From: Flaviramulus multivorans
GTDB taxonomy: Bacteria > Bacteroidota > Bacteroidia > Flavobacteriales > Flavobacteriaceae
Direction: 5' to 3'
Assembly: GCF_021728415.1 (NCBI RefSeq)
Contig: NZ_JAKKDV010000002.1
Coordinates: 248,001-312,000, forward strand
DNA length: 64,000 nt
Positions within the stretch are counted from its first letter, which is position 1. Each line of letters starts with the position of its first letter. The notes beneath the pieces are model-generated. The model had not been told where the DNA came from and did no database searches. It worked only from the letters and a program-made list of their open reading frames with translations. Both the position numbers and the translations under genes were made by a program. Positions 17,772 through 26,652 of the stretch are shown piece by piece.

Positions 17772-18410
17772 TTAAATTTCTAGCGCGTCAAACATGGTGT
17801 AAACTTCGTTCTTACCCTCTTCTTCTACATAAGACATAATTATAGCAAGTGCAAACCCGTTTTTAATAGTTACATAGTAATCTTGAATGATATCCTGCTC
17901 TTCAAACGTATTTTTCAATTTAATGTATCCAAAATTCTGCGAACCAATTTTCACGTTTTCCTTTTCTTCCATCAACTGAATCTGCATCTGAGTTTGATTT
18001 AATATTTTTTTAGCTTCCCTTAAATAATCCGAAGTAGATTTTATATTAGCTGCGTTATTTAGGTTTTCAGCGTTTATCAATAAAGATGGATTATAAAACA
18101 TACTCGTTCCCGGTTCTTCCCTGAAAGCCGTAAATAATTTAGCTAAATTGATATCAGAAGCCGAAAGTATTTCTTTTAGCGAACTATTATCTCCCGCTGC
18201 AATTTTATTACCTTCCTTGTAAACATTATTGGCTTCATCATTATTTAAAACATACCACGTATCGTTTACTGGAAGTTTAAACCCGAAAAAAGTATTGCTA
18301 TACACACCATTTTCAATAGTTCCATAATCAAACACTTGCGGCTTGTTTACATCTTTTTTACACCCAAGTATTAACACACTAATCAATACTAAATACACTG
18401 CTTTTCTCAT
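17772..18410 (-). CDS. Uncharacterised lipoprotein
   Basis: A 212-residue protein I do not recognise. Its N-terminus is a lipoprotein signal (MRKAVYLVLISVLILGCKKD) with Cys at residue 17. The following Lys-Lys-Asp is compatible with envelope lipoproteins of this phylum. The mature part has a predicted mix of strands and helices; blocks such as FFGFKLPVNDTWYVLN and QDYYVTIKNGFALAIIMSY recall small stress or PsbP-like domains, but I cannot place it. It sits 24 bases after pabB and abuts tilS, so it is cotranscribed with housekeeping genes. Confidence 0.8.
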   Translation of the reverse strand: MRKAVYLVLISVLILGCKKDVNKPQVFDYGTIENGVYSNTFFGFKLPVNDTWYVLNNDEANNVYKEGNKIAAGDNSSLKEILSASDINLAKLFTAFREEPGTSMFYNPSLLINAENLNNAANIKSTSDYLREAKKILNQTQMQIQLMEEKENVKIGSQNFGYIKLKNTFEEQDIIQDYYVTIKNGFALAIIMSYVEEEGKNEVYTMFDALEI

Positions 18411-18434
18411 CTTATAAATTTAAACTATTATTTT

Positions 18435-19727
18435 CTAATTCTCTAACACCTCACGCATGGCTTTAGCCTTAACTAAACACTCTTCATATTCTTTTAGTGG
18501 GTCGCTTTTTGAAGTAATAGCACTACCAACAGAATAGGACACGTACTTTTTGGTATCGTTGTATAAAATACTGCGGATAACAACATTAAAATCGAAATCT
18601 CCTGAAGGTGAAAAATAACCGACCGTACCTGAGTAAAGTCCGCGTTTAGTTTCTTCCAAGGCTTCAATAATTTTCATTGCCGAAATTTTCGGAGCGCCCG
18701 TCATACTACCCATTGGAAAGGTGCTTTTTATAACATCTACGGGATGGGTTTTACTATCAATTTTCGAAGTTACGGTTGATATCATTTGGTGTACCTGATC
18801 AAAGGTATAGATTTTACATAACTCTTCAACCTTTACACTGCCTTTTATGGCGGTTTTTGATAAATCATTACGTACCAAATCAACAATCATGATGTTTTCA
18901 CTACGTTCCTTTTCATCATTTGCTAAATCTACCTTCAGTTGGGCGTCTTCCTGTGCGTTTTCCGAACGCTTTGCAGTACCTTTTATCGGCTGCGAAACAA
19001 TGGTATCACCATCTTTTTTTAAATACCGCTCTGGAGAAGCTGATAACAAATATTTGTCATAACATTTCAAAAAAGTAGCAAATGGCGGATTGGAAATGGC
19101 ATTCAGTTTTTTATAGGTTTCTACGGGATTGATGGCGGTATCCTCAGCATAAAATTCCTGACAAAAATTAGCTTCATAAATATCACCTCGGTGAATATGC
19201 TCCAGCATATTATTTACTTTCTCGAAATACTCGTCTTTATGTATGCGAAGCTTGATTTTTACAGGATTATCAATATGCTCGTGTGTTGATTCTTTGTATT
19301 GCTGAATTCCTTTTAAATCGTTTTCTATTTCATCTTCAACAACAGATAAATACCTAATGTCTATGACATTTCCTTTAATGAGAAATAATTTTTTAGGCTG
19401 AAAAAAGAATAAATCCGGAAACCCCAGTCCATCAAAATTATTCGAACCTAAGGCTTCCACATCATTTTTTAAATCATAAGCTAAATACCCAAAAATCCAA
19501 TCGTTTGTAATGCTTTGGTATTCTTTTAATTTTTCAAAACCTTGTTGGTAATCGGTTTGAATACTTGTGAAGGCATCCACAGCCAAAACTGCATTGTAAT
19601 TAGCATGTTTTTGAGCGTAGTTATTAGAATCTAACCACACAACATCATCAAATTGCTGTGCCCAAATCAATAACTGATTTTTAAATAATTCGATGTTTTC
19701 TATGTTATGAAGTCGCTCGGTTCTCAA
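18435..19727 (-). CDS. pabB: Aminodeoxychorismate/anthranilate synthase component I (PabB-like)
   Basis: Chorismate-using enzyme making aminodeoxychorismate for folate. The chorismate-binding core is clear: SASPERYL, QPIKGTAKR, NIMIVDLVRNDLSK, TFPMGSMTGAPK and RGLYSGTVGYF. There is no trp cluster around it, so PabB is more likely than TrpE. Two TTG starts are possible. The one at 19727 (430 residues, MRTERLHNIENIELF) is preferred because a perfect -7 box TAACTTTG (19749-19756, minus strand) lies so close that the TTG at 19746-19748 would have essentially no leader. First gene of a five-gene minus-strand run. Confidence 0.88.
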   Translation of the reverse strand: MRTERLHNIENIELFKNQLLIWAQQFDDVVWLDSNNYAQKHANYNAVLAVDAFTSIQTDYQQGFEKLKEYQSITNDWIFGYLAYDLKNDVEALGSNNFDGLGFPDLFFFQPKKLFLIKGNVIDIRYLSVVEDEIENDLKGIQQYKESTHEHIDNPVKIKLRIHKDEYFEKVNNMLEHIHRGDIYEANFCQEFYAEDTAINPVETYKKLNAISNPPFATFLKCYDKYLLSASPERYLKKDGDTIVSQPIKGTAKRSENAQEDAQLKVDLANDEKERSENIMIVDLVRNDLSKTAIKGSVKVEELCKIYTFDQVHQMISTVTSKIDSKTHPVDVIKSTFPMGSMTGAPKISAMKIIEALEETKRGLYSGTVGYFSPSGDFDFNVVIRSILYNDTKKYVSYSVGSAITSKSDPLKEYEECLVKAKAMREVLEN

Positions 19728-19748
19728 TAAAAAATAATTACAAGGCAA

Positions 19749-19756
19749 AGTTAGTT
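19749..19756 (-). promoter_or_regulatory. Promoter -7 box for pabB
   Basis: Read on the minus strand, TAACTTTG matches TAnnTTTG exactly. It abuts the 22-bp palindrome at 19759-19780, and the nearest possible start codon (TTG) follows after two bases, a second one after 21. Confidence 0.5.
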
Positions 19757-19758
19757 AG

Positions 19759-19780
19759 AATACTTAAAATTTTAAGTATT
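19759..19780. promoter_or_regulatory. 22-bp perfect palindrome between divergent genes
   Basis: AATACTTAAAA followed by its exact complement TTTTAAGTATT, with no spacer. It lies between pabB and the aldose epimerase gene, two bases upstream of the pabB -7 box, and so is positioned as an operator for a dimeric regulator. It could also fold as a hairpin in RNA. Confidence 0.5.
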
Positions 19781-19809
19781 TTGTAAATTAGTTTAAACAT
19801 AAACCTAGC

Positions 19810-20700
19810 ATGTACACATTACAAAACCATAAACTTAAAATCGCCGTTAAAAAAACGGGCGCCGAACTCTGTGAAATTTCTTCAACTAAAAATAACACCG
19901 CTTTTATGTGGGATGCCGACCCAGAGGTTTGGGGTAGTTATGCCCCTAATTTATTTCCGGTTATTGGAGCGTTAAAAGACGATAGTTTTATATATGAAGG
20001 TAAAACCTATGCACATCCAAAGCACGGTTTTTTAAGACGAAATAAAGATGTGGAATTATTCGAGCAGACTGAAAACAGCCTAACGTTCAGGTTAACATCA
20101 AACGATGAGCTACTAAAAACCTATCCATTCCAATTTGAATTTTATATAACGTATACGCTTAAAGATAACTGTATCGACATTTTACACACTGTAAAAAATA
20201 GGGATTCAAAACCCATGTATTTCTCGGTTGGCGGGCATCCAGCATTTAAATGTCCTGTTTTTGATAATGAATCTTACGAGGATTATTATTTAGAATTTGA
20301 GCATAACGAAAACTCCAAAAGGCATCTTATAAATATGGCTAACGGGCTTATTTCAAACAAATCGGAGGCTGTTTTTAACAACTCCAACACCATTGCATTA
20401 ACTCACGAATTGTTTGAAGCAGACGCTCTTGTTTTTAAAGATTTAAAGTCGAGAAACGTTCGTTTAAAAAGTAAGCATCATGGGACCATTTTAACCGTAG
20501 ATTATCCCGATTTTAGTTACTTGGGCATTTGGGCAAAACCCAGTGGCAATTATGTTTGTATTGAGCCATGGTTAGGAATTGCCGATAGTGAACAAACCAA
20601 TCAAAACCTTAAAGAAAAAGAAGGTATTATGGAGCTTCAAGCTGGTAAAACTTTTAAAGCTACATACCGTATTGAAATAGATAACGCGCATTTAGTCTAA
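19810..20700 (+). CDS. Aldose 1-epimerase family protein
   Basis: A 296-residue galactose-mutarotase-fold protein. Typical elements are the N-terminal strand region with GAELCEISS, NLFPVIGALKDD, PKHGFLRR, the catalytic-His region VGGHPAFKCP near residue 141, and a Glu in CIEPWLGIAD near 258. Members interconvert sugar anomers, or hexose-6-phosphate anomers in the YeaD group. It stands alone, divergent from pabB across the 22-bp palindrome, so it could share regulation with it. Confidence 0.88.
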   Translation: MYTLQNHKLKIAVKKTGAELCEISSTKNNTAFMWDADPEVWGSYAPNLFPVIGALKDDSFIYEGKTYAHPKHGFLRRNKDVELFEQTENSLTFRLTSNDELLKTYPFQFEFYITYTLKDNCIDILHTVKNRDSKPMYFSVGGHPAFKCPVFDNESYEDYYLEFEHNENSKRHLINMANGLISNKSEAVFNNSNTIALTHELFEADALVFKDLKSRNVRLKSKHHGTILTVDYPDFSYLGIWAKPSGNYVCIEPWLGIADSEQTNQNLKEKEGIMELQAGKTFKATYRIEIDNAHLV

Positions 20701-20715
20701 ACAGATTATTAAGCT

Positions 20716-20723
20716 TAACTTTG
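20716..20723 (+). promoter_or_regulatory. Promoter -7 box for the DEAD-box helicase gene
   Basis: TAACTTTG is a perfect TAnnTTTG match, 17 bases before the GTG start at 20741 and just after the epimerase stop codon. Confidence 0.6.
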
Positions 20724-20740
20724 CGCCAAAATAGCAGATT

Positions 20741-22093
20741 GTGACTTTTACCGATTTAAATTTAAACACACCACTTTACAACGCACTAAGCGATTTAGGG
20801 TTTACAACACCTACACCAATTCAGGCAGAAGCCTTTAATGTGGTGGCTTCGGGTAGAGATATGGTTGGTATTGCACAAACAGGTACTGGTAAAACCTTTG
20901 CCTATATGCTTCCTATTTTAAAAAATTTAAAATTTTCAACCCAAGAAAACCCACGTGTTTTAATTTTAGTGCCAACGCGCGAATTGGTGGTTCAGGTGGT
21001 TGATGAAATTGAAAAACTCTCAAAATACATTAACAATCGGGTTTTAGGGGTTTATGGTGGTACCAACATCAACACTCAAAAACAAGCCATTGCTCAAGGC
21101 ATAGATATTTTAGTGGCTACTCCGGGTAGATTGTATGATTTGGCAGTAAGTCGTGTGCTTCAGCTAAAATCCATTCAAAAATTAGTGATTGATGAAGTAG
21201 ATGTCATGCTCGATTTAGGATTCAGGCATCAGCTTATTAATATTTTCGACATCTTACCCGAAAAGCGCCAAAACATTATGTTTTCGGCAACCATGACGCA
21301 AGATGTAGATATCTTAATTAATGAGTTTTTTAAAGCGCCCGAACGTGTTTCTATTGCGGTTTCGGGTACACCGCTTGAAAACATCGAACAAACCCGTTAT
21401 AATGTTCCGAATTTTTACACCAAAGTAAACTTGTTGACGCATTTGTTGCAAGACACCGAAACCTACAACAAGGTTTTAATATTTGTGGCTTATAAACGAA
21501 TGGCAGACCGTTTGTTTGATAAATTAGATGAGACGTTTAAAGAAGAATTGTGTGTGATTCATTCCAATAAAACACAAAACTATCGTTTGCGAAGCATCGA
21601 ACAATTTCGTGAGGGCGAAAACCGTATTTTAGTGGCTACCGATGTGATGGCGCGTGGTTTGGATATTGATAATGTAAGCCATGTTATAAATTTTGATACA
21701 CCCGATTATCCTGAAAATTATATGCACCGTATTGGTAGAACAGGTCGTGCGGAGCGTAAAGGCGAATCGATTGTGTTTTCAACAGAACAGGAACAGGAAT
21801 CGATTGAAAAAATTGAGACCTTAATGCAAATGACGATTCCCGTTTTAGAACTCCCTGAAACCGTTGAGATTTCTAAAGAATTGATTGAGGAAGAACGCCC
21901 ACAAATTAAAGAACGTAATAACCCAAACAAGCGACGCGAAGAAGATGCACCCGGACCCGCTTTTCATGAAAAGTCTGAAAAAAACCAGAAAGAAAATTTA
22001 GGCGGTTCGTATAAATTTAAAATTGCCCAGAAATACAAAAAGCCTAAAACCCGAGGCGACAAAAATTATAATAAACGTAACAAAAGAAAATAA
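20741..22093 (+). CDS. DEAD-box RNA helicase
   Basis: A 450-residue ATP-dependent RNA helicase, starting at GTG. All core motifs are in order: Q motif (FTTPTPIQAEAF), Walker A AQTGTGKT, PTRELVVQV, GGT, TPGRL, DEVD in place of canonical DEAD, SAT, then HRIGRTGRAERKG in the second domain. The C-terminal tail after residue 370 is rich in Lys, Arg, Glu and Asn, probably an RNA-binding extension. The DEVD variant keeps the catalytic Asp-Glu. Such proteins help ribosome assembly or RNA decay at low temperature. The S1/P1 nuclease gene follows by seven bases. Confidence 0.93.
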   Translation: MTFTDLNLNTPLYNALSDLGFTTPTPIQAEAFNVVASGRDMVGIAQTGTGKTFAYMLPILKNLKFSTQENPRVLILVPTRELVVQVVDEIEKLSKYINNRVLGVYGGTNINTQKQAIAQGIDILVATPGRLYDLAVSRVLQLKSIQKLVIDEVDVMLDLGFRHQLINIFDILPEKRQNIMFSATMTQDVDILINEFFKAPERVSIAVSGTPLENIEQTRYNVPNFYTKVNLLTHLLQDTETYNKVLIFVAYKRMADRLFDKLDETFKEELCVIHSNKTQNYRLRSIEQFREGENRILVATDVMARGLDIDNVSHVINFDTPDYPENYMHRIGRTGRAERKGESIVFSTEQEQESIEKIETLMQMTIPVLELPETVEISKELIEEERPQIKERNNPNKRREEDAPGPAFHEKSEKNQKENLGGSYKFKIAQKYKKPKTRGDKNYNKRNKRK

Positions 22094-22100
22094 TACCCAA

Positions 22101-22880
22101 ATGAAACCAACACTAATTTTAGTTTTTACTTTATTTTTTACTTTTTTCCAACCCATACAAGCATCACCAAAATGGGGTGCTACAGGACACAGAGTAGTTG
22201 GAGAAATTGCCAACCAATACCTTAACTATAAAACTAAAAAAGAAGTACAACGCCTGCTTAAACGTGAGTCGTTAGCTTTTGTTTCAACCTTTGCTGATGA
22301 AATAAAATCGGATGACCGCTATAAAAAATACTACACGTGGCATTATATAAATATGCCTTTAGAGGCGGATTACGATGCCTCTAAACAACACCCTGATGGC
22401 GATTTGGTGTCAGGAATAGCGTATTGCCAATCTGTTATAAAAAACAAACAATCTAGTGATGATGATAAAGCGTTTTATTTAAAACTTTTAATTCATTTAA
22501 TTGGGGATTTACACCAACCTATGCATATTGGTTTGGAAGAAGACCGCGGCGGAAACGATTTTAAAGTACAATGGTTTTACAACGAAACCAATTTACACAG
22601 TGTTTGGGATAGTAAAATGATTGACGACTACGGTATGAGCTATACCGAGTTGGCAAACAATGCCGATTATGTTACCAAATCTCAAATAAAAGCGATACAG
22701 AAAGGGAGTATAATAGATTGGGTAAACGAAACCCACCAACTTACCAGAAAGGTGTATAACAATGTACAACCCAACGAAAATTTAAGATACCGCTACTCGT
22801 ACCAAAATTTTAATACCGTTAGAAGCCAATTACAAATTGCAGGTATACGTTTAGCTAAGGTTTTAAACGATTTGTTTTAG
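22101..22880 (+). CDS. Secreted S1/P1-type nuclease
   Basis: A 259-residue zinc-dependent nuclease for single-stranded nucleic acids. The ATG at 22101 gives a clear signal peptide (MKPTLILVFTLFFTFFQPIQ). Cleavage just before WGATGHRVVGEIAN would expose the N-terminal Trp that is a zinc ligand in P1 nuclease. Other ligands sit in FADEIKSD, HYINMPL, HLIGDLHQPMHIG and HSVWDSKMID. Likely periplasmic or extracellular, scavenging nucleotides and phosphate. Seven bases behind the helicase gene, so possibly cotranscribed. The 137 bases after it contain a weak GGTTTA...TAAACC stem but no convincing terminator. Confidence 0.92.
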   Translation: MKPTLILVFTLFFTFFQPIQASPKWGATGHRVVGEIANQYLNYKTKKEVQRLLKRESLAFVSTFADEIKSDDRYKKYYTWHYINMPLEADYDASKQHPDGDLVSGIAYCQSVIKNKQSSDDDKAFYLKLLIHLIGDLHQPMHIGLEEDRGGNDFKVQWFYNETNLHSVWDSKMIDDYGMSYTELANNADYVTKSQIKAIQKGSIIDWVNETHQLTRKVYNNVQPNENLRYRYSYQNFNTVRSQLQIAGIRLAKVLNDLF

Positions 22881-23017
22881 GAATATACATCCTCATCTTG
22901 TCAATATAAATTTTGAGGTTACGCTTATTAATTTGGTATAAGAAGTAGGAGCGGTTTATCTACTTTTATTTTAGCAACTAAACCACTACTATTTTATGCT
23001 TGTTTTAGCCTTTGCTT

Positions 23018-25054
23018 TTACTCAACTGGCTTTATTAATTTTTCGTCAATGTAATTCAAGTGAAACTCAATATCAGATGTTGCTTTTTTAAATGTTTCGT
23101 CCGAGTTTTCAAATGAAGCAAATAGTAAAGTCTGAGCATTTTTATATGATGCCAATTCCTTTAAAAATTTTGTAAAATCATTAATTGACATATCTTGTTG
23201 TTTAGGTTCGTCAAACATTAATAAATTTGGGTGATTTCCATTTTTATCAACTGAAGTTTTATATAAACTACAAGTATAAGCCCAAATACTTCTGACAAAA
23301 TCGCTAGCTGAAGAATCAAATCTAATATTATAATAAAATTCATCATTTGGTTTTTTTGCTAAAGGCAAGTAATTCTCGTCAGAAATTGCAATATCATTAA
23401 TTGTTTTACTACTATAATTAAATACACTTAAAAGTGATTTGAAATTATCAGATAATGATTTTAATTTAGAAATATCATTTGGAGAAAAGGTGTCTTTTTT
23501 AAGTTTTTCTTGCTCTTCTAATATTCGTTTCCATTTATTAGAAAGAGACGATAATTCTTCTTTTAGTTCTGCAAAGTCCTCCAGATATTTTGAATAAAAC
23601 TCAATTCTTTTCTTTAAATTTAATCGATATTCAATATCCACTATTGAAGGAAGTCTATCGTCAGAAGTTAGTTCTTTTTTTAGTTCTCTTATTTGACTTC
23701 TCAGATTGTTCTGTGCGATTCTTAATTTATTTAAATTATTATCCTTGTTAATAATTTTAGATTCTAAACTTTCAATATTTACTTCTAGCATTTTAATTTG
23801 AGCGGATAAAAAGTTTATGTTATCTTCTAAACGCATTGGAACTTGTTTGACAGATAATGGAAGTAAAGAATCGTTTATTTCTTGGCTACAAGTTGGACAA
23901 TTATTTTGAGAAACTTTTAATTCGATTTCGGCTCCCATTTTTTGAACTTTAAAAGCTCCCTTATTTTTTCTTAAATCTTCAGTTAAGTTTTCTAATTGAT
24001 AATTGAAATTACTTAATTTTTGCTTGTCAAATGTTAATTCACTTGATAGCATTTCTATGTCAAAACTTAGTTGATTTAATTGTTCTTCATTTTTTACAAT
24101 TAAATTTTCATCACCATTTATTTTATCTTTAATTGTAACTGTTTCGCTTTGATTTAAAGTATCAAACTCTTCAATGATAATATCTAAATAGTTTGAAATG
24201 GTATAGTCATTTTTATCTTTAGAAAGTAGAATATCAATTTCATTGAGGTTATTAATTATCATTGGAGAATCAGATAAACCAACTAGTTTACCACCTCCTT
24301 TCTGTGTAAACTTTTCAAAGCTTTTACTTAAATTCGACCAATCATTTTCAAGGATTCTTTTTGTAATACCTAATTCTTGCTTTTTCATTTTATTACCGTA
24401 GACATCCATATTTAGTATGAACTCTACAACCCTAGCTTCTTTATTGTTTAAACCATAAATAGGCATTGTGGCAAAAAAATCTGACCATCCAGATTTTTGT
24501 TCAATTATAAAACTTGATGCTACTTGTTGAATATATATTTTACGTAAATCTCCTTTATTTGTTAAAACCTTTGGAAGATGCCAATTTAGAAATTCTTCAA
24601 GATATAAATGAAAACCATAATTTTCATCAGACGCACCTCCATTGTCGTGAATAAACATGGGACGATTTTCTAGAGTTGGATTAACTAATAAGCTTCCGAA
24701 ATAAACATCTACCAATTGCGATTTTCTATTAGGACTATGAACAAACCTTCTTAAGGTAATTATATCTTTATTTGAATTTTCTATTTCTAATAAAACGAAA
24801 GATTGAAGTACATTATGAAATGTGCTTTTTGGATATTCTACTTGGTCCTTCAGAACAGATTGCATTGTTTTTTCAAACCTGCCACCAATTAATTCTTCAA
24901 AGCCGAGTGCATATACTATAGCTTGGAATAAGCTGCTTTTTCCGCTAGTATTATTTCCTCGAACTATATTCAATCCTTTTTTAAATGTATGGAAAGTACC
25001 AAAAAGACCGTTGTTCGTATTTACATTTATTTTTATGTTGTTTATTTTAAGCAT
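23018..25054 (-). CDS. Rad50/SMC-like ABC ATPase of an ABC-three-component-type conflict system
   Basis: A 678-residue ATPase. Walker A is GNNTSGKSS at residues 33-41. Long heptad-rich coiled-coil stretches occupy about residues 290-520, interrupted near 385 by NCPTCSQEI, a zinc-hook-like CxxC as in Rad50. Walker B is LLMFDEPKQQD near 615, with the catalytic Glu. I chose the ATG at 25054, which overlaps the upstream gene by eight bases. Together with the middle gene and the restriction-fold-like gene upstream it forms a tight operon of the kind described for ABC-three-component systems (Aravind group's classification of ABC ATPases). Role in DNA sensing is inferred from that family. AT content is visibly higher than in flanking genes. 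Confidence 0.75.
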   Translation of the reverse strand: MLKINNIKINVNTNNGLFGTFHTFKKGLNIVRGNNTSGKSSLFQAIVYALGFEELIGGRFEKTMQSVLKDQVEYPKSTFHNVLQSFVLLEIENSNKDIITLRRFVHSPNRKSQLVDVYFGSLLVNPTLENRPMFIHDNGGASDENYGFHLYLEEFLNWHLPKVLTNKGDLRKIYIQQVASSFIIEQKSGWSDFFATMPIYGLNNKEARVVEFILNMDVYGNKMKKQELGITKRILENDWSNLSKSFEKFTQKGGGKLVGLSDSPMIINNLNEIDILLSKDKNDYTISNYLDIIIEEFDTLNQSETVTIKDKINGDENLIVKNEEQLNQLSFDIEMLSSELTFDKQKLSNFNYQLENLTEDLRKNKGAFKVQKMGAEIELKVSQNNCPTCSQEINDSLLPLSVKQVPMRLEDNINFLSAQIKMLEVNIESLESKIINKDNNLNKLRIAQNNLRSQIRELKKELTSDDRLPSIVDIEYRLNLKKRIEFYSKYLEDFAELKEELSSLSNKWKRILEEQEKLKKDTFSPNDISKLKSLSDNFKSLLSVFNYSSKTINDIAISDENYLPLAKKPNDEFYYNIRFDSSASDFVRSIWAYTCSLYKTSVDKNGNHPNLLMFDEPKQQDMSINDFTKFLKELASYKNAQTLLFASFENSDETFKKATSDIEFHLNYIDEKLIKPVE

Positions 25055-25520
25055 TTTGGTTTTTCCATTTTTTATATATTGATTCAATTCGATTATCAGT
25101 GATTTTTCGTTTTCCAAGAAATTTCAAGAATTCAATTTCCTCATTTAAATATTCTGGGTCTTCGATTATCTTTTGATAAAAAATCTCCCCCTTTTCCTCT
25201 AATTGATATTTTCCTTCTGAAATTAAACAAATTCCTTCATGAACTGAATAGTTTAAAGCTCTATTAAGACTTGGCTCAATTCCCCACGTTTTTGAGCTTT
25301 CAGTATAATTGCTAAGGACGAATTTTTTAAGTGAGTTTCTATTTTCATCACTTTTTAAAGCCCAATTTATTAAATGAAGTTTTAGTAGGCTAGATTTAGA
25401 ACTTTGACAACATATTTTTAATATTAGTACAATTAATCCAATGGTATATGAAGGTCTATACTCTGGTGGAATAGAAATAGGTTTCTTGGAAAATGTAATT
25501 CTTTCAGCGTACAATTCCAT
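25047..25520 (-). CDS. Small middle component of ABC-three-component-type system
   Basis: A 157-residue, mostly helical, cytosolic protein. The N-terminus has PPEYRPSYTIGLIVLILKIC followed by SSLLKLHLINWALKS, a pattern like a winged-helix scaffold; the C-terminal half has EGKYQLEEKGEIFYQKI, a wing-like hairpin and helix. Size, position between the effector-like gene and the ABC ATPase, and these features fit the middle components that bridge the two in ABC-three-component systems. The ATG directly follows the stop of the preceding gene; the 3' end overlaps the ATPase start by eight bases. The specific middle-component subfamily is not assigned. Confidence 0.6.
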   Translation of the reverse strand: MELYAERITFSKKPISIPPEYRPSYTIGLIVLILKICCQSSKSSLLKLHLINWALKSDENRNSLKKFVLSNYTESSKTWGIEPSLNRALNYSVHEGICLISEGKYQLEEKGEIFYQKIIEDPEYLNEEIEFLKFLGKRKITDNRIESIYKKWKNQNA

Positions 25521-26450
25521 TTATTCAAAATTTATTGGACATCTAAATATCCAGTCAGCTAATGCCCAATTTGTTAGTTTAGAAATCATTTGAGGAGCTA
25601 AATTTTTAAATGAATTTTGCAATTCACCTTTCAATAAAATTCTAAACTCTTCATATAATTCACTGGGTTCTTTAGTGTTAGTTATGCATCTTTCTTCAAT
25701 TTCTGATTCTATTACACTTGTAATATTTAAAAAATTCTCATAATCTAATGGATAATCCTCTTTCCATTTGATTAATATGTTGTTGCCTTCTAAATAATTT
25801 TGAACGTTTATATCTACCAACTTATCTAGATTTGAATCAAAGTTTGTAGCACTACTACTAATTCTATGAGCGTTTTTATTTTGCGAATTTTCTATTAACG
25901 ATATTTTAGAGTCTTTCCATTTTAATTTGTCAACTGATTCTATTTGAGTGTCGGGAATTACATCAATTTTGATTTTTGTATTTTCGATAGCGGTGTTTAA
26001 AAATGGGTGTAAAAAATTAATATCCTCAAATATTACTTCAAAATCATTATTATCAATTATTGATAAATTCCAACTTTTTACTTCTTCCTTTTTTTGTGTG
26101 CAATGTTGAACTATATCATTTTTTGCATAAATAGGAGTAACAAAATACCATTTTTTGATTTTGGTAGTTCCTAGTATTTTTTTCAATTGCGTTTCGTAGG
26201 TTTTGAGTTTTTTCAAATCTTTAGTTATTTTATCTCTATGATTTTCATAAAGGTCATTTGTAGAATAATGCTCATTTGGACAATAACATTGAAAAACCTT
26301 CCCAGTTCGAGTGAAGCCTTCAATTCCAAAATCGCCAGGAGTTGCCTTTATTTCTTGATAAGATTCTTCTCTAAAATTATTCTTAAAACATAATTGAGAA
26401 ACACTTTCCCATTTGTTACCATCAAAAGTTCCGAACTCTGTTTTTATCAT
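25521..26450 (-). CDS. Restriction-endonuclease-fold-like effector candidate of ABC-three-component-type system
   Basis: A 309-residue protein, first gene of the operon. Its first 90 residues resemble an Mrr-like nuclease domain: an early Glu in GNKWESVSQL, then PGDFGIEGF (compare GDxGxDG) and GKVFQCYCPNEHY where Mrr-type enzymes have a QxK. The usual lysine is replaced by Tyr, so nuclease activity is uncertain. The middle is charged and helical. The C-terminal 100 residues end LADWIFRCPINF and may be the conserved tail that docks to the ABC machinery. No signal peptide or membrane segment. The nuclease reading is by motif only. Confidence 0.5.
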   Translation of the reverse strand: MIKTEFGTFDGNKWESVSQLCFKNNFREESYQEIKATPGDFGIEGFTRTGKVFQCYCPNEHYSTNDLYENHRDKITKDLKKLKTYETQLKKILGTTKIKKWYFVTPIYAKNDIVQHCTQKKEEVKSWNLSIIDNNDFEVIFEDINFLHPFLNTAIENTKIKIDVIPDTQIESVDKLKWKDSKISLIENSQNKNAHRISSSATNFDSNLDKLVDINVQNYLEGNNILIKWKEDYPLDYENFLNITSVIESEIEERCITNTKEPSELYEEFRILLKGELQNSFKNLAPQMISKLTNWALADWIFRCPINFE

Positions 26451-26652
26451 TTATTCTGGTTTATTTTAATTGGCTACAACGATATGATTTAAAATCATTT
26501 AATACTTCACCTTCACTCAGTTCTACGAAGTTAATTTTTTATTGTTGAAAAGGCAACATATTATGTAAGATTTTACGTAAAATTTATAAACAATGGGTAT
26601 GCTTTATGTTAAAATACCTATCTTGTTAGCATAACTAATTAAAAATTAAGGT

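Noticed and set aside
22101-22880. S1/P1 nuclease as a fourth part of the neighbouring defence operon
   Set aside because: It is on the other strand, has a secretion signal and is spaced as a partner of the helicase gene; the base composition matches housekeeping neighbours.
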